Assembly (NCBI GenBank): GCA_013399695.1
Contig: VXAU01003997.1
Coordinates: 682,001-746,000 of the forward strand
Direction of reading: 5' to 3'
DNA: 64,000 nt
DNA from: Formicarius rufipectus
Lineage: Eukaryota; Chordata; Aves; Passeriformes; Formicariidae
In this document: piece by piece, positions 1-12,780 of the stretch
Layout: each line of letters starts with the position of its first letter
How positions within the stretch are numbered: position 1 is the first letter of the stretch
The notes under the pieces: model-generated
The model's input: the letters and a program-made list of their open reading frames with translations, nothing else
What the model was told of the DNA's origin: nothing
Databases searched by the model: none
Made by a program: the position numbers and the translations under genes

Positions 1-790
1 CCTAACAGGGCAATTGTGTTTAAGAGGGAAAACTACTTTGACTGATTAAAAGTATCATTTTGCCCTGACATGAGATCTGTGGAAGGACAGTGGTTCCCTG
101 GCAAGGTGGTTGCATCTGAAAACACAACCAGGTCAAAATAAGAGTGTTTTCTGCTGGTTTATAAACTTGTAAATCCAGCACAGGAAAGGGCACTGACACC
201 CCTGCCACTGCTCCAACAAAAGATAAGCAATGTTTTAAAGTCTCCAAACAGACTTGCATGAGTTTTAACTGGTGAATATGGCTTATTCTGGTCCTTTGGA
301 TGGGACTGTGTTTCTACTCCTGCTCATACTCGACCAACAATACCCTTCTCAGTTCTAGTTGCTTACTCTTGTACAACTTTCAGCTACTGTGAGTAAGCAG
401 CTACTATGAACAGTGAAATCCTGGATATAGAAATATAGGCACAATCAATAAAGTGGGAGACAGGAGATGAAGAGGGGTCTGGCACGGGTTTTAATTTTAT
501 TTATCATTATTTTACAGTCCAGGTTGTGTCTTTGGAAGTGACAGTGAAACTCTGTCAACATCCCATGGTCTTTTGCCTTGAAAACACTCTGTGCTTGGTG
601 CAGAAATGTAGGCAGTAAGGGAATAGTCAGGGTGCCCATGGCAAAATGGATACGCACCAGGCACTTTTGTATTTCTGCAGAGGGTCAGACACTGTGCAGA
701 GCTGCCCACAGTTGCTATCCATAACTTACACTAATGTTGCTCAGATCATGGATGGAATTAATGTGGCTACATGACCGCCTTCTCTCTTTA
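1..790. other. Unique AT-rich sequence, no gene seen
   Basis: No recognisable gene, repeat or RNA. The open frames here are short (under 80 codons) and show no protein family I recognise. Confidence 0.6.
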
Positions 791-850
791 AATAGAATCA
801 TAGAACTGGTTTTTGTTGGAAGAAACCTCCAAGATCATCGAATCTAAATG
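791..850 (-). repeat. CR1 LINE 3'-end scrap
   Basis: The plus strand shows the reverse complement of a CR1 terminus: AATAGAATCATAGAACTGG, then a run ending in CCAAGATCATCGAATC. Only about 60 bp survive and the copy is quite diverged. It is a 5'-truncated CR1 end in minus orientation. Confidence 0.7.
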
Positions 851-3709
851 TTTCCATACCCTCTAGATGTGTTCATGGTATTTTGCACACCTTCCTCTCC
901 TGGAAGTCCTTGCTACTGGAAGCTATTATTTAGGACTGAACTTTCTAAAGCATCCTACAAATTTTGATGGACAGCAGAAGGATTTTTATTTTTTTTCATG
1001 TAATGGCCTTTTTGTGGTTTCTAATATTGGACAGATTACAGAGATGATGTAGAGAGCATTGTTGTCTGAGGATTTTCAGCCATTATCCTTAACATCTCGC
1101 AAGCCACAGAAGGAATCTTTAGTTCTACTTGCATGTTTTTCTCTGGAAGTTCATCAGTGACTATGATTTCTTCAAAATTCCTGCTGTACAATCTTTCTAA
1201 AAAATTAGAAGTTAGAAAAATGAATAGTAGGCTAGTTAACTTCATCTATTTCCATGCAACCTGATCAATTATAATCTCTGTATGTCTTAAAAGCTGCAGG
1301 TGACAAAACCTTTGGGTACTGATAAAATGTTTCATTGCATCAACTTTCATAGCTGGAAGCAGTTGACTATTTTTCAGGTATATAACACTGATCAGCCTGG
1401 AATTTAGTGTTCATTTTAACAAGTCAAATCACTTCAGATATAACAGATATTTTTTATAGATATATATGATATCACATATTTAACATTTCCAACTGTGCTA
1501 CCTCTTTGGTCATCACCTACATATACTAATATATATATTAAATGCATAATTCATACAATATTTCAACACAGTAGCAATGGATGGGCTGGAAATGCATGCT
1601 GCTGCACTCCACTGTTTTTAATAACAGCACTGGAATCAGGTTTATTTATTAAATCAGTGACTTCAGTTAACAACTCAAATCATCCTTTTTTTCAGCAAAG
1701 CCTTTATTAAGCATGACAGCCTTGGTAAAAAAATCTGCTCAGAGCTAAATTTCCACATTTTCCAAATATGGGAACTTTAAAAGTGAAATCCTGAGACTCT
1801 TGAAAGCTGGTTAAAAACATTACATTATGTTTAAAAGCAATGAGTACTCTATTGCTTTAGAAAATAAAATACTTCGAAACTTCAAGAAAACAGCAACAGC
1901 CTTGTAAAAATCTAGCTAGTTACTAGCATTTTGGCCTCTCCCAGTTCAGCATGGAAAATTAATTTTTGTTTGTTTGTTTGTTTAGGGCTTTTTTGGTGGG
2001 AGGTGGTTTAACTACCCAGTAGTCCCTGGACTTTTGTCACTCTGGTTGCTTTTCCCAGCAAGTGGTTGTCCAGTCAGGGCTAACATGACAGGAACAATCT
2101 GCAAAGAGGACATGTCTTATTAAAGCTGTGGCCACCCACTTTGCTCCCTTATTCCATCTGGCTTCCCACACATCTTGCCTGTCAATCCCTTATTGTGCTA
2201 ACAGGAATAAAGAAGAAGCAAACCTGGAATGGCAGACACAGCATTTCCCTCTCACCGTAACGGGTCATAAAAGTTGAATTTGCAGAGGTGAAGCCAACAG
2301 AAGGTCCCCACCACTGATTTTGCAGCTGATTATTACAGGGACTGCAATGAGAGGCTGCAATTCACCTTCATTTTCAAATACCCACACAGGTCTGTGCCGA
2401 GGCACAGGTGACCATTTGGGAGGTGTTTTTATGAGGTGGAAAAGGACATTTGGATGCTGATTTTGGTTTCCCTGGTTGCTTAAGCAAGTGTCTTGTGGAA
2501 GTTCAGCTTCTGTGTTTTGTGGCATCGTGTTACACAAGCAGGAGTCATTATTGATGCGCCGCAGCTTCGGGTCTCTGAGGACGATAAGTAGAAAGAAAAC
2601 TCCCTTTTGATGTAGCAGTTGGTGAAAATTCCTCCTGAGGTCACTCCTCTGAAGAACAGCTCTCCACTTGCAGTAAAGATAGATTTGTCAAGGGGTATTT
2701 TTAATGCCTGGGGTAGTTTCTGTGTAAATGTGAGTGGGTGGGTTCTGCACATGCTCATATTGAGCAATCCAATGTGTCAGTGCCGGTTGGGAAGACTTGT
2801 AGAGGATGGACAAACTGGGTTCAGTCCTCTCTACTCCCCAGGTATCACAGGGATGTTTTGTGCTTCCAACAGTCTTCACAGTGAAGCTGTGAAAAGTGGA
2901 GCTTGTGTCCACATCTGGGTTTTCTCAAAGGAATTGAACAGAAATTGTAGCCAATGACTTTTTGCACAGACACAGTTTTAGTGTCTTGGTAAGAGGCTTG
3001 TAAGCCTTAGCTGTTAATGAGACAACCTGACTGCATCAAAAACAGAAATGAGAGTTTATTCCTCTTTGTCTAAAGTTACAGTTCTACTCAGGAATGGAAG
3101 AAAAGGCTTTCTTCCTCCTCCTCCTTTACCTTCTTGCATCTTTATGTTCCACTGCACAGGGACTTCAAAAGTACAAGAAGGAACTCTCTCCACACACAAT
3201 TATGCACATTTCTAAAACTAATACACTCAAAACTACCTAACAACACACAGTTATAGCTAAATATCAACGAAGATGTATTTTATAAAATTGGCAAATTCAC
3301 ACAGTTCTTATCTATCTTAATTTTAACTTTATTACTAGAACCCTTCACTTGCATCATTCTGTGGAATATCAGCAGGTTCTCCTCTCAGTTCAGTGTTAGC
3401 AGGGTCATTCTGCAGATTCCATTGTTATCACTGAGGCCTCTGTCTTGGAAACTGCTCCTGACTCATTATCCTGAAAACCTGCAAAAAATGTGTTCCAATA
3501 GTAAATGAGCCAGGGGGTGAGTATTTAACTACAAAACAACACCCTGTGTTTTGGGAGTGAGAGTAAACACTCAGCCCAGGTCCTTGAAACAATAATCAGC
3601 AGCATTGTGCTTGCCTCCAGCTGTGGAGTGAAAAGGAAGGATTTAAGGAGTATTCCTGGTTCCCTGTACAATGACACAACTGCATATGTGGGCATAAACA
3701 TGCAGGGAT
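851..3709. other. Unique sequence with one small (GTTT)n run
   Basis: Mostly AT-rich unique sequence. A (GTTT)n microsatellite lies at about 1968-1983. Frames of 90-112 codons at 2265-2957 overlap each other on both strands and resemble nothing known, so I read them as chance. Confidence 0.55.
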
Positions 3710-4103
3710 GAGGGCTGAGAGACTGTTCAGCCTGGAGAAGAGAAGGCTTTGGGGGGACCTCACTGTAGCCTTCCAGTGCCTGAAGGAGCCCACAGGGGAG
3801 ATGGAGAGAGACTATTTCCAAGAGCCTGGAGGGACAGGAGAAGGGGGAATGGCTTCAGACTGACAGAGAGCAGGGTTAGATTGGATATTAGGGAGAAATT
3901 GTTCCCTGTGAGGGTGGGCAGGCTCTGGCACAGGTTGGGCAGAGAAGCTGTGGCTGCCCCCTCCCTGGAAGTGTCCAAGGGCAGGTTGGATGGGGCTCTG
4001 AGCACCGTGGGCTGGTGGAAGGTGTCTCTGCCTGTGGCAGGAGGGTTGGAACTGGATGGTCTTTAAGATCCCTTCCAATCCAAACCATCCTATGCATCTG
4101 TGA
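3710..4103 (+). repeat. CR1 LINE, type 1, 3' fragment
   Basis: This is a 5'-truncated CR1 copy of about 390 bp. It runs from the conserved GTTCAGCCTGGAGAAGAGAA block to a terminal GATCCCTTCCAATCCAAACC and a degenerate tail. The plus frame keeps an ORF2 C-terminal remnant ('RLDIREKLFPVRVGR' then 'LGREAVAAPSLEVSKG'), the end of the CR1 endonuclease/reverse-transcriptase polyprotein. No catalytic domain remains. Confidence 0.95.
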
Positions 4104-4278
4104 TATTTATATACATACCCACACAGATATCAAAGTCCATTAGACTGTGAACGAGCAACCAGCACAGCAAAAGTGGCATCCTACTTTCAAAGCAGTATGT
4201 GTAGAAGCATATTGTAGCTGCACACCCTCTGTTGTAAACCTCAGCTGTTGAAAAAGCAGTTCTGAGCACCAGGGATCC

Positions 4279-4871
4279 TTGACTGGATCAAAAATAGCAT
4301 GGCCAGCAGGACAAGGGCAGTGATCCTTCCCCTGGACTCTGTGTTGGTGAGGTCACACCTTGAGTGTTGTGTTCAATTTTGGGCCCCTCAGCTCAGGAAA
4401 GATCTTGAGGTGCTGGAGCAGGTCCAGAGAAGAGCAACAAGGCTGGGGAAGGGACTGGAGCACAAGTCCTGTGTGGGGAGAGGCTGAGGGAGCTGGGGGG
4501 GGTTCAGTCTGGAGAAGAGAAGGCTCAGAGGTGACCCCATCACTCTCTACAACCCCCTGAAGGGAGGGTGTACCCAGCTGGGGTTGGTCTCTTCTCCCAG
4601 GGAACAGCAACAGGACAAGGGGCATGGGCTGGAGCTCTGTCAGGGGAAATTTAGGTTGGGTATTAGAAAGAAATTCTTTCCACAGAGAGTGACCAGGCAT
4701 TGGAATGGCCTGCCCAGAGAGGGGGTGGATTCACTGTCTATGGGGGTTTTTAAACTGAGATTGGACATGACACTCAGTGCTGTGATCTGGGAAAGGGACT
4801 GGAGTTGGATCAAGGGTTGGACTCAATGATCTCAGAGGTCTTTTCCATCCCAATCCATTATATAATTCTTA
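4279..4871 (+). repeat. CR1 LINE, type 2, 3' fragment
   Basis: This ~590-bp CR1 copy is among the longest in the window. It begins near AAAATAGCATGGCCAGCAGG, passes through CTGGAGCAGGTCCAGAGAAG, and ends with CTCAATGATCTCAGAGGTCT and an AT-rich tail. The frame at 4584-4829 preserves the ORF2 C-terminus ('RHWNGLPREGVDS'). It differs in subfamily from the type 1 copy 176 bp upstream, so the two are independent insertions in the same orientation. Confidence 0.95.
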
Positions 4872-7800
4872 TTGTGTGGGCTCTGTCAGGTTGGCCTTGC
4901 CTAAAGGCAAGGGAACAGAGACCTCTGCAATGAGGGGGCACCTCTTTGCTGCCTCTGGCCACAAGAGCTGAGGAGTGAGGACTGTGGGTGGGCTCAGAGC
5001 ACACAACACCATGGCAACAGCAGTAAGAGGAGCCTTAATGAGAGAAGTGTGAAGTGCCTTTGACACCTATTAGTGAAATAATGATAAAAATAGTGGTGGG
5101 TCATGCGGAACTGTACCAGGCGACGTTGTTTACACTCAGACAGTGCAGCAACCAGTGAACTGTGTGGTTTCAGCTGCTTGGTTTCCTTCAAGTGTGGTGA
5201 TTAAAATAGGCAAAAATGTATTTGTTGGTACTGGGCATTAGACATCCTGCCAAGCCACAGATGTACACCTCTATCCCTCACACTTCCAAAGGGGCAGAAT
5301 GAGATCATGGATTTCAGGTGCCTGCCAGTTTTGGAAATGATAAAAAACCCGCCTGAGGTCACTCGGGGAATTTTTGGTGGAGTTCAAATTAGCCCCAGGA
5401 TGATCTGATATCTTATAGCGCCTCAGTACAGCAACTGTTTCACTGTGGTCACAATATAAAAACAATAAAAAAATAAAATAAAAATTGATTTTTGGGGGGG
5501 TTATTTCTTTGTTTCCTGAGGGCTCAGAGTTTTTTTCTCAGTTGCAATAATGTGGAGTTACCCTACTTTTATCAGATGAGGAGATTGTTTCCACTTAAAA
5601 ATTGCTCATGAAAAAGGAACAGATCTTTAAGAACTCCAAAATTACTTTCTCAAGCAGATTTCACATTACACAAGATAAACTAGTTAATAATTTAATTTGC
5701 CCTTCCAACCTGTTTTCCTCTGAGTACAGCTTCACCAGAACGCCAAATCATGGAGTGTAAGTGTGCATATCAGATCTGAATAATATTTCCAGTTCAAAAC
5801 CAGAAATACACATTTTCTTTCTTTAAGCTTTTACTGCATTTTTTCCCTAAATAAAAACCATAATACATTCTTAGACTAATGTGGTTTTGTTTGTTCTGTT
5901 TTGCTTTTTATAATTTTATTTTAAAGGCTACTGGGACATGTCTGACCTCAAAAGAATATTTTCTTTAATTAGAAAATGCCCCTAGCTAGAGATGTCAAGC
6001 CCTAGTTTCAAATAAGGAATGTCTAGTTAAACAACACAAAGAGGAAAAACTCCTAATCCATAGCTTTAATCATATCAGATACTTTACATAACCAAATATT
6101 TACTGGAATCAAATTGCTGTCCAATTCAAGGAATGCCAAATGATACATTTGAAGTGAACATATAAAGGAGTGGTCTGACTGCCCAAGGAGTCCTTATTAT
6201 GAAGAAAAGCAGCACATTCATACAGGCACAAAAAATGCTTTCATGTTGCCCAGTAAATCTCAAAATAAATTGATTTAAAAAAATTAGATGAACAGAGAAT
6301 TAATAACTGACACACATAATTCAATGTCCTGTCATAGCCATCACAAAGGGCCCTAAATTTTAGGACTGGTTTGGCCTGTGCCACCTCACTGTGGTTTATT
6401 TGCTGGTAAGAGATGCTACTCCCTGGCTGTGCATGCAATGAGCACATGCAGCTTCAAGTTTAGAATCAGTGGGTCAATGACAAAGGGCACTCTGTGCTTC
6501 GAGGCTTCTACAGCCAAATGGTTTAAGGGCAGAAATATTACACAAGCAGTGGCTGCTGCCTCATAAAGCTTGAAATCTTGGGATAGGATAAGGCAACTCC
6601 TTCCCAGAATCCCACAAGAGACTTACATGTGAGGACACGTTGTGGTAGGTGACTTTGAAAAAAGTGGCTATTATTAATATAGGCCAATAAATAGTTCTCC
6701 TAGGAAAGGTGTACAGTTACATGGAGACAGAGAACAGCTGAACAGTATTAAATCAACAACCCAGCCTTGGGACTCCAATGGTCCTAATATTTATGAACCT
6801 GTGAGAACGTGCTCTCCCCTTGCCTTGCCCTGGTTTGGAGCCCAGGCACCACCCCAGCATCTGCCCCATTCACTGCCACCCCCTCAGCACAAGGAGAGAG
6901 GGGCAGGAATGTGTTTCACTGACAGGCAGCCTGAGGAGTGTGTTCCTCCTGCCCCTCGGGTTGCACCATGACCTCCAAGGGCTTATTTAGATCCGTCCTT
7001 GGCTGTTCTCAGCTCCACGAGGAGTTTCTCTGGCCCCCAGTGGACTTTTAAAACTGCTTTTTACATAAAAATTACAGCACAAAGGCTATTCTGGAAACAG
7101 CCATGAGACTACAGACAAAGTAATGGCAAATATCAGCCTGAGAAGAAACCAGAGCAACCAAACCCAGCATTTCACCTTCTAGCTGCTGCAGGCATTTTAG
7201 TAGTGTAACTAAGTAGCAGTAGTCGACACTAAATATATATCTGACTGGGAACAGGCTTATGATATGCTTTCCCCAACAAGTTTATTCTGATTAACTAATT
7301 ATGCCCATGTCTTAATTTGCTTCAAGTTTGAACGACTTCACATTAAAGTCACACACAAGGGAGTATAGTTGACTGTGTCCACACTGAGACTACTTTAAAT
7401 TGTATCAGCATCGGGACTTCCACGGTCCTTGGGGCTACACAGACCTGAGCCCCTCTCAGAGCCTTTCCTGGGGTCCTGTGGGAGGATCCTCCTATCCCTT
7501 CAGGTCCAGGGAGGAAAGGAGAGAGCAGCTTAACCTGTGTGCTCTTCCCAAAGCAATCAGCTCACTACATCAAGCTTTAGTTTCTTGGCTTCTACCTGTC
7601 GCCTTACCTGGCATGAGAAGCTCCACACGTAAAACACAACCCCACTCACATGAGGGGTTTCAATACATGAAAAGCAACCGGGTTAAGGAAAAATCTGGGC
7701 AAGAGCTTTTCCACAGCACACAGAGGAATAATTAGCTTCCCATGGTCATTAAGCAGTAGCCTCAGGATGTTTCTTTAAAGATTTTCTAATACATTTTCCA

Positions 7801-8911
7801 CTGGAACTGTCTTGCTAAAATTCAAGGCAGAAACATGAACTGAGAAACCTCAGATGAAACCTCCAGGTAGTTGCTTCTCAAAATTCCTAAAGGTCCAGTT
7901 CTGTGTCCCTTCCCTGCCTGTAGCATTTTGTAGGACACGAACCTTCTTGGGTTTCAGTCAGGAAATTGTAAGTCTTCAGTGATGCCTAAGCATAAAGAAT
8001 TGAATTGAAAGGAATACTGCATGGAAATCAAAACATACACACTATGAACAGCCAGGAATTTTGATGCCCCTTCATATCCTGGATCAATGGGTAAAGTAAT
8101 TCTTAGTGTTATTTCTAACAGGTTGCATTAGAACAGGGGGAAAGCATAATTACTTATCAAATACATTTTCCAGAGCACAACGTGAATAGTGGCATCATTG
8201 AAATATCTCACCAGTGGAGTGCACATGAATATATTGTGAGGGTTCCTGAGGACATTATTTCATTTAAACCATCCAGCAAGTATTTCAGGGTTTATTTTCT
8301 TTAATATACATTGGAAGAACGATTTTGTTTGGAGTTTTGGGGAGTTTCTATGCTTTCTTTGCCCTTTAAATATTCATAATTTCTTTTGCTGTAATTCAAA
8401 TGCACAACAGGTGAGATAAAAGTTCAAGAGTTCATCAGGGAGGCACTGCCAGCCACATCTTTTTTGCCAGCCTTGTTTGAATTCACTGGTGAGGCATTGT
8501 CTCATCAGGAAACTGCAGATAACACTGCAATCAGATTAAAAACTGATAGAGCAAAAGCCTGGACTCATATTTAAGGAGGAAGCAGCTGCACCGTGTCAAG
8601 ATGTCATTGACCTTTGTTAGTTGGTAACAGTGTCCTGGTGGAGTCACAGCTTTCCCAACAGTGTCTGTGGAATGGCATGTGGGAGCATTCCTCAGATGCC
8701 TCAGTGGAACTTCAGGGCTTTCACTTGCCCTACGAGATGTACACAAAGAGGAAGAATTCCCTTGCAGTGTCTGAGGAGAGTGAGTGCATTCTGAGCAGGG
8801 CATGTGGTGGGGAAATCCTTTACAGCATCATAAAACACTGCAGATGCGTGGGAAATGTTCGTATAGTTAAGCCTTAGAAAAGCGAAAACCCCAAGCAAAA
8901 CAAAAGACGAA

Positions 8912-8912
<1 letters not shown>
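4872..8912. other. Unique AT-rich sequence, no gene seen
   Basis: About 4 kb without recognised repeats apart from short A/T runs (for example near 5460-5490). Open frames are at most 111 codons (7400-7735), with no recognisable domain and no splice or promoter context I can support. Confidence 0.55.
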
Positions 8913-8959
<47 letters not shown>

Positions 8960-8960
8960 C
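8913..8960 (+). repeat. (AAC)16 microsatellite
   Basis: Sixteen uninterrupted AAC units (48 bp), followed by an A/C-rich low-complexity stretch to about 9060. It is likely polymorphic in length. The poly-Cys frame on the opposite strand is an artefact of this repeat. Confidence 0.98.
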
Positions 8961-9060
8961 CAAAACTCACCACAGGAAAAAAAAAACACCAAACCAAACC
9001 AAAAAAACTTCCCCTCCTAAGAAAACACACAAAAAAAAAAATCAAAACCAACTAAAAACA

Positions 9061-10994
9061 ACCCCACAGCAAAGCTTTATATAATAGCACTATAAAGGTG
9101 TAACCTTAGATAAATCACTGCTAACTTCAGATAAAATAAAAGAAATTGCCATTACACTAGCACACCATGAGATTGACATTCATTTAGACACATTGGTCTT
9201 GAGCTGGTTTCCCCAGTCCAATTTAAATCAGCATCACAAAAATAAGGTCTAAAGTGCTGTAAATTTACAGGAAGAAAAAGAAATGCCCCTTTGTCATAAA
9301 GAGCTTATTGTTGGGCTTCATGTGCATGTAATTCCATATCAGGAGAACTGAGAGGGCACTTCTAGTTTAATTTTCCTAGCTGGGGTATTAGATCCATAAA
9401 TCTGTGACCTGCATCTCATTTATTCTAATATGGTTTTTTGTACTACTTGGCAATAAAAAGCAGCCTTGAAACACGAAAAAGAAAAACATAATTGATGTCG
9501 GTGGAGCTCCTTGTGTCCTTGCAGCACTTCAGCACCTCTGAGGGCTGGATCAAAGTGCAAAGTGACACAGAGCAGAGACACCACTGTGCCACACACTCTG
9601 TTCACACACTTGGGCCTGCCTTGGTGGGGCTTCCAACAGGAGAAACACAAGTTGGCTACAGCTGAAACGGGGAGAACCAGAAAGCTGTGCCTGGCTAGGA
9701 ACTGCTTTCTCTGATCAATCCAGCTAAGTAACAGCTCGTGGAAAGGGGGATGGAGGAAGAGAGAAAAGTGACAAAGCATAATACATAGCTGGAAGGTAGG
9801 CAAGAGAAAGAAAGTGTTCATCTTTTGCACAAAAATCTCCAATCTCAGGCATCTTCACATAAGCTTCAATGCCTTTCTGTTGAGCTCAGAAGAGAGAAGA
9901 AGACAAGTGCCCCACAGGACTGTGCAGTGCAGCAGCTGTGGCTTGGCAGTCCTTGTGCTCTCTGTAGCAAAACAAACTTGATTTCTATACTCCCACCTTT
10001 GCAAGCAGGCCATGAGCACCCAGGAGTCAGTATCAGTCCATACTTTTATAAAATGCTGGAGTAAGAATGAGATATTATCAGTAAGAACAGTTTAAGGTCA
10101 CTCAAAGCTAAACCACCTTCAAGCCAGGGCTACAAGCGCACCTGTATCATTCTCAGGGTAATGGGCAGACTGACAAAAGGTTATCTCTTTGAAATTAAAA
10201 CATCAGAGCCTGAAAATGTTCTGTAAACTCTGGTATCAAGCAGCACACCAGGACAGTTCCATCTCCTCTGAGCAGACCGAAAAAGGAAACATAATTTTCG
10301 GGAGCATTTCTGGACGCTCTATTTTTCGCCACCGCCTCCTGTGTAGTGTGACAATGCCTTTGGGAGAGTAGGTGTTCATCTCATACCTCCTGATCAAATT
10401 TTGTTTACTGTCTTCTTTCCCAGACTCCATATCAGCAGTGACCTCCATGGAGATGCCTTCAGGCCCCATTAAAAACGGAGCGGGGGTGGCAACGGGTGTG
10501 CCAGGGAAAGGAGAAGCCGGGTTGGCAGCAGTGCCCTCCAGTCCATCCCAAACCTTTGCCTTTCATGGAGCTTTATCGCTCCATCTCGACCTTAGGAAGG
10601 AGAGGAATCGGATGTGGCATGACCCAGCCCAATGAGTCACACCCAGGTCAGCTGCAGCCCTGCTTCTAAATCAGTTTGGAATGGGAGCCAGTTAAAGTGG
10701 AGGGGGGGGAAAGAAGCTGATCTCGAATCTGTGGGAAAATAAAGTGGAGTGTGCCCTCTATGTCTCAGGCAACCTTGCCTGCCACAAGGTAAAATTCACG
10801 AGGCTGCAGAGCCCAACCTGCCTTTACCACTAAGCTGCAGAATGTCAGATTTTGCCCCTGACATGCTGGGCCTTCATGGGCTTCATTAGTGTGTCAACCA
10901 GGATGGCTGAACCCCCTCCTGAAACATCTTCTGCTCTTCGCAGTTCCTTTTTTACTAACCCTTCATCCCATTTCTCTTCAGGCTGCCAGATCAG
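9061..10994. other. Unique sequence, no gene seen
   Basis: No repeat recognised. The minus-strand open frame at 9420-9842 (140 codons) has no recognisable domain and is within chance length. A G-run lies near 10700. Confidence 0.5.
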
Positions 10995-11315
10995 GTCACA
11001 GAATATTCTGAGTTGGAAGGGACCCACAAGGATCATCAAGTCCAACTCCTGGCCCTGCATAGGACACCCCAAGAATCCCACCATGTGCCTGAGGGTGTTG
11101 TCCAAATGCTTCTTGAGCTCTGTCAGCCTTGGGGCTGTGCCCACTTTCCTGAGGAGCCTGTTCAGTGCCCAACAATGCTCTGGATGAAGAGCCTTTTTCT
11201 AATATCCAACCTAATTCTCTCCCTACTCAACTTCAGGCCATTCCCACAGGTCACCACAGAGAAGAGATCAACCCCTGCCCTTCCACTTCCCCTCATGAGG
11301 AAGTTGGTCAGCAAG
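10995..11315 (-). repeat. CR1 LINE, type 3 (CR1-X-like), 3' fragment
   Basis: In minus orientation, the plus strand begins with the CR1 terminus CACAGAATATTCTGAGTTGG and ACCCACAAGGATCATCAAGT. It continues through the block whose minus frame encodes 'LDNTLRHMVGFLG', and stops near the CTCATGAGGAAGTTGG block. It is the same subfamily as the copy at 46363-46742. No tail repeat follows the terminus. Confidence 0.92.
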
Positions 11316-12480
11316 TGAAATGCCCTTTGACCAAGTTCTTAGCTGGAAACACAAACATGTTCCAAAAAACTACTGTCTTGAATGATTAAGTGTCTTAAGC
11401 CACACAAAACCAGCTTAACAATTCCAGAATAAAAACTAATAATAGTCCCGTGTGGGGGCTTGACATGGTACTTTGCAGGATCAGAAGCCTCAGGGGAGGA
11501 TCTTTAAAGACTGAAAAGTGATTGGAGATGGCTGAGAAGAGAAGGGTCCTTTCTTCCAGGGACAGACAATCCCAGCAGCACTGAACCATGACACTGATAG
11601 AGATGGAAGAAATTATATTTCACCAAATTAAGCAAATAGAAAACTTATTCTTAATGTGAAAAAAGCTCAGAAACTTCAAGTGGTTTTGCAGTCAGCTGTT
11701 AACAAAAGCAATGCTGGTAATGTAAAATAACTTGCAGGAATGAGAAATAATTTACATTCTAAATGGGGCTCAAGTTGCAGGCAATGGATGAATAAATTTT
11801 AGTGGACATCTTTCTGGATTGACTAGCAATTCAGGACAGGCTATTTCAGCCAATTTTAAAAGCCATAACATTTCAATAAGTGAGTGCATGTCCTGCATCC
11901 AGAAATCCAGGGGAAATTTTTGGTTTCTTACACTGTTTCATCTTTGAAGCATTTCATTTAGTATACTGGTTTGTTACATTCAGACTCTATCAGGAATACA
12001 GTAACATTTTAATTAACACTTCATTTTCTTCTCTGCTCATGCAAAAAGCCCATTCAATAACTGAGGGGCACTTGCTTAACCTACCATCAGATTCACAATT
12101 TACACAAGTCAGACTATGTGTTAACATATGTTTTAATCTTCTTTACCTTCTGTGAACCTCATACTGCTAGAAATCTAAATTAACACTCTGTTTCTTGGTT
12201 AGCAACTGAATGGAGTGACTCTATATCCCTGTACTGCCTAAAGCTTCATGTGATTAATCCTCTAATTCATTGCCTGGTCAAACAGGTGATGTGACAGTTC
12301 CCAAAATGAATCTGTATCTATTTTAGGAAATATTAAGAGCATATATGAAAAAATGCATGGAGAAAGGATGGATAAGGAGCAGCAACAATCCACTGGACCA
12401 TCCCAATTTGGGATATTCTGTGTTAGAATCCATCACATCCTGAACGTGTCAAGACCCTCAAGGGTGTGGGGGAGGGAAAA
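11316..12480. other. Unique AT-rich sequence, no gene seen
   Basis: AT-rich sequence with scattered short frames up to 91 codons. I see no repeat, RNA gene or clear regulatory block. Confidence 0.5.
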
Positions 12481-12780
12481 GAGCCACTCCGGGGTGTCGA
12501 GTGCTGCCCTCCAGCTACCACCGAGACGCGGGGGCTGAGGCAGCTTCCGTAAGGTCACCTCCTGCTTATCCCACTCCTCGTTTATTTTCGGAGACTGCAC
12601 CGCTTGTGGCTGCAACAGGGGGTGTTAAAAAGGAGCTGCCAGACCCAGGGCGGTTTCCCCAGCTGACCAGGGTCATGGGGACAGGCAGGCACAGCACGGG
12701 GGAAGGGGAGGGCTGCAGGTATCTGCACCTCCTGACCCGACGAGCAGACCTTGAGGAGAGGTGCTGAAGGGCAGCACAAG
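12481..12780. promoter_or_regulatory. CpG-enriched GC patch, possible regulatory element
   Basis: By eye count this 300-bp patch holds about 13 CpG dinucleotides, with visibly higher GC than the flanking AT-rich DNA. I estimate observed/expected at about 0.5, below the usual CpG-island cut-off but well above the neighbourhood. Overlapping frames on both strands (60-136 codons) have no recognisable domains. It could be a decayed CpG island, an enhancer, or just GC-rich sequence. Confidence 0.3.

Noticed and set aside
8701..9051. Minus frame with a poly-Cys stretch
   Set aside because: Artefact of the (AAC)16 repeat and adjoining A/C-rich sequence.
9420..9842. 140-codon minus frame
   Set aside because: No domain recognised, and frames overlap on the other strand; chance length.
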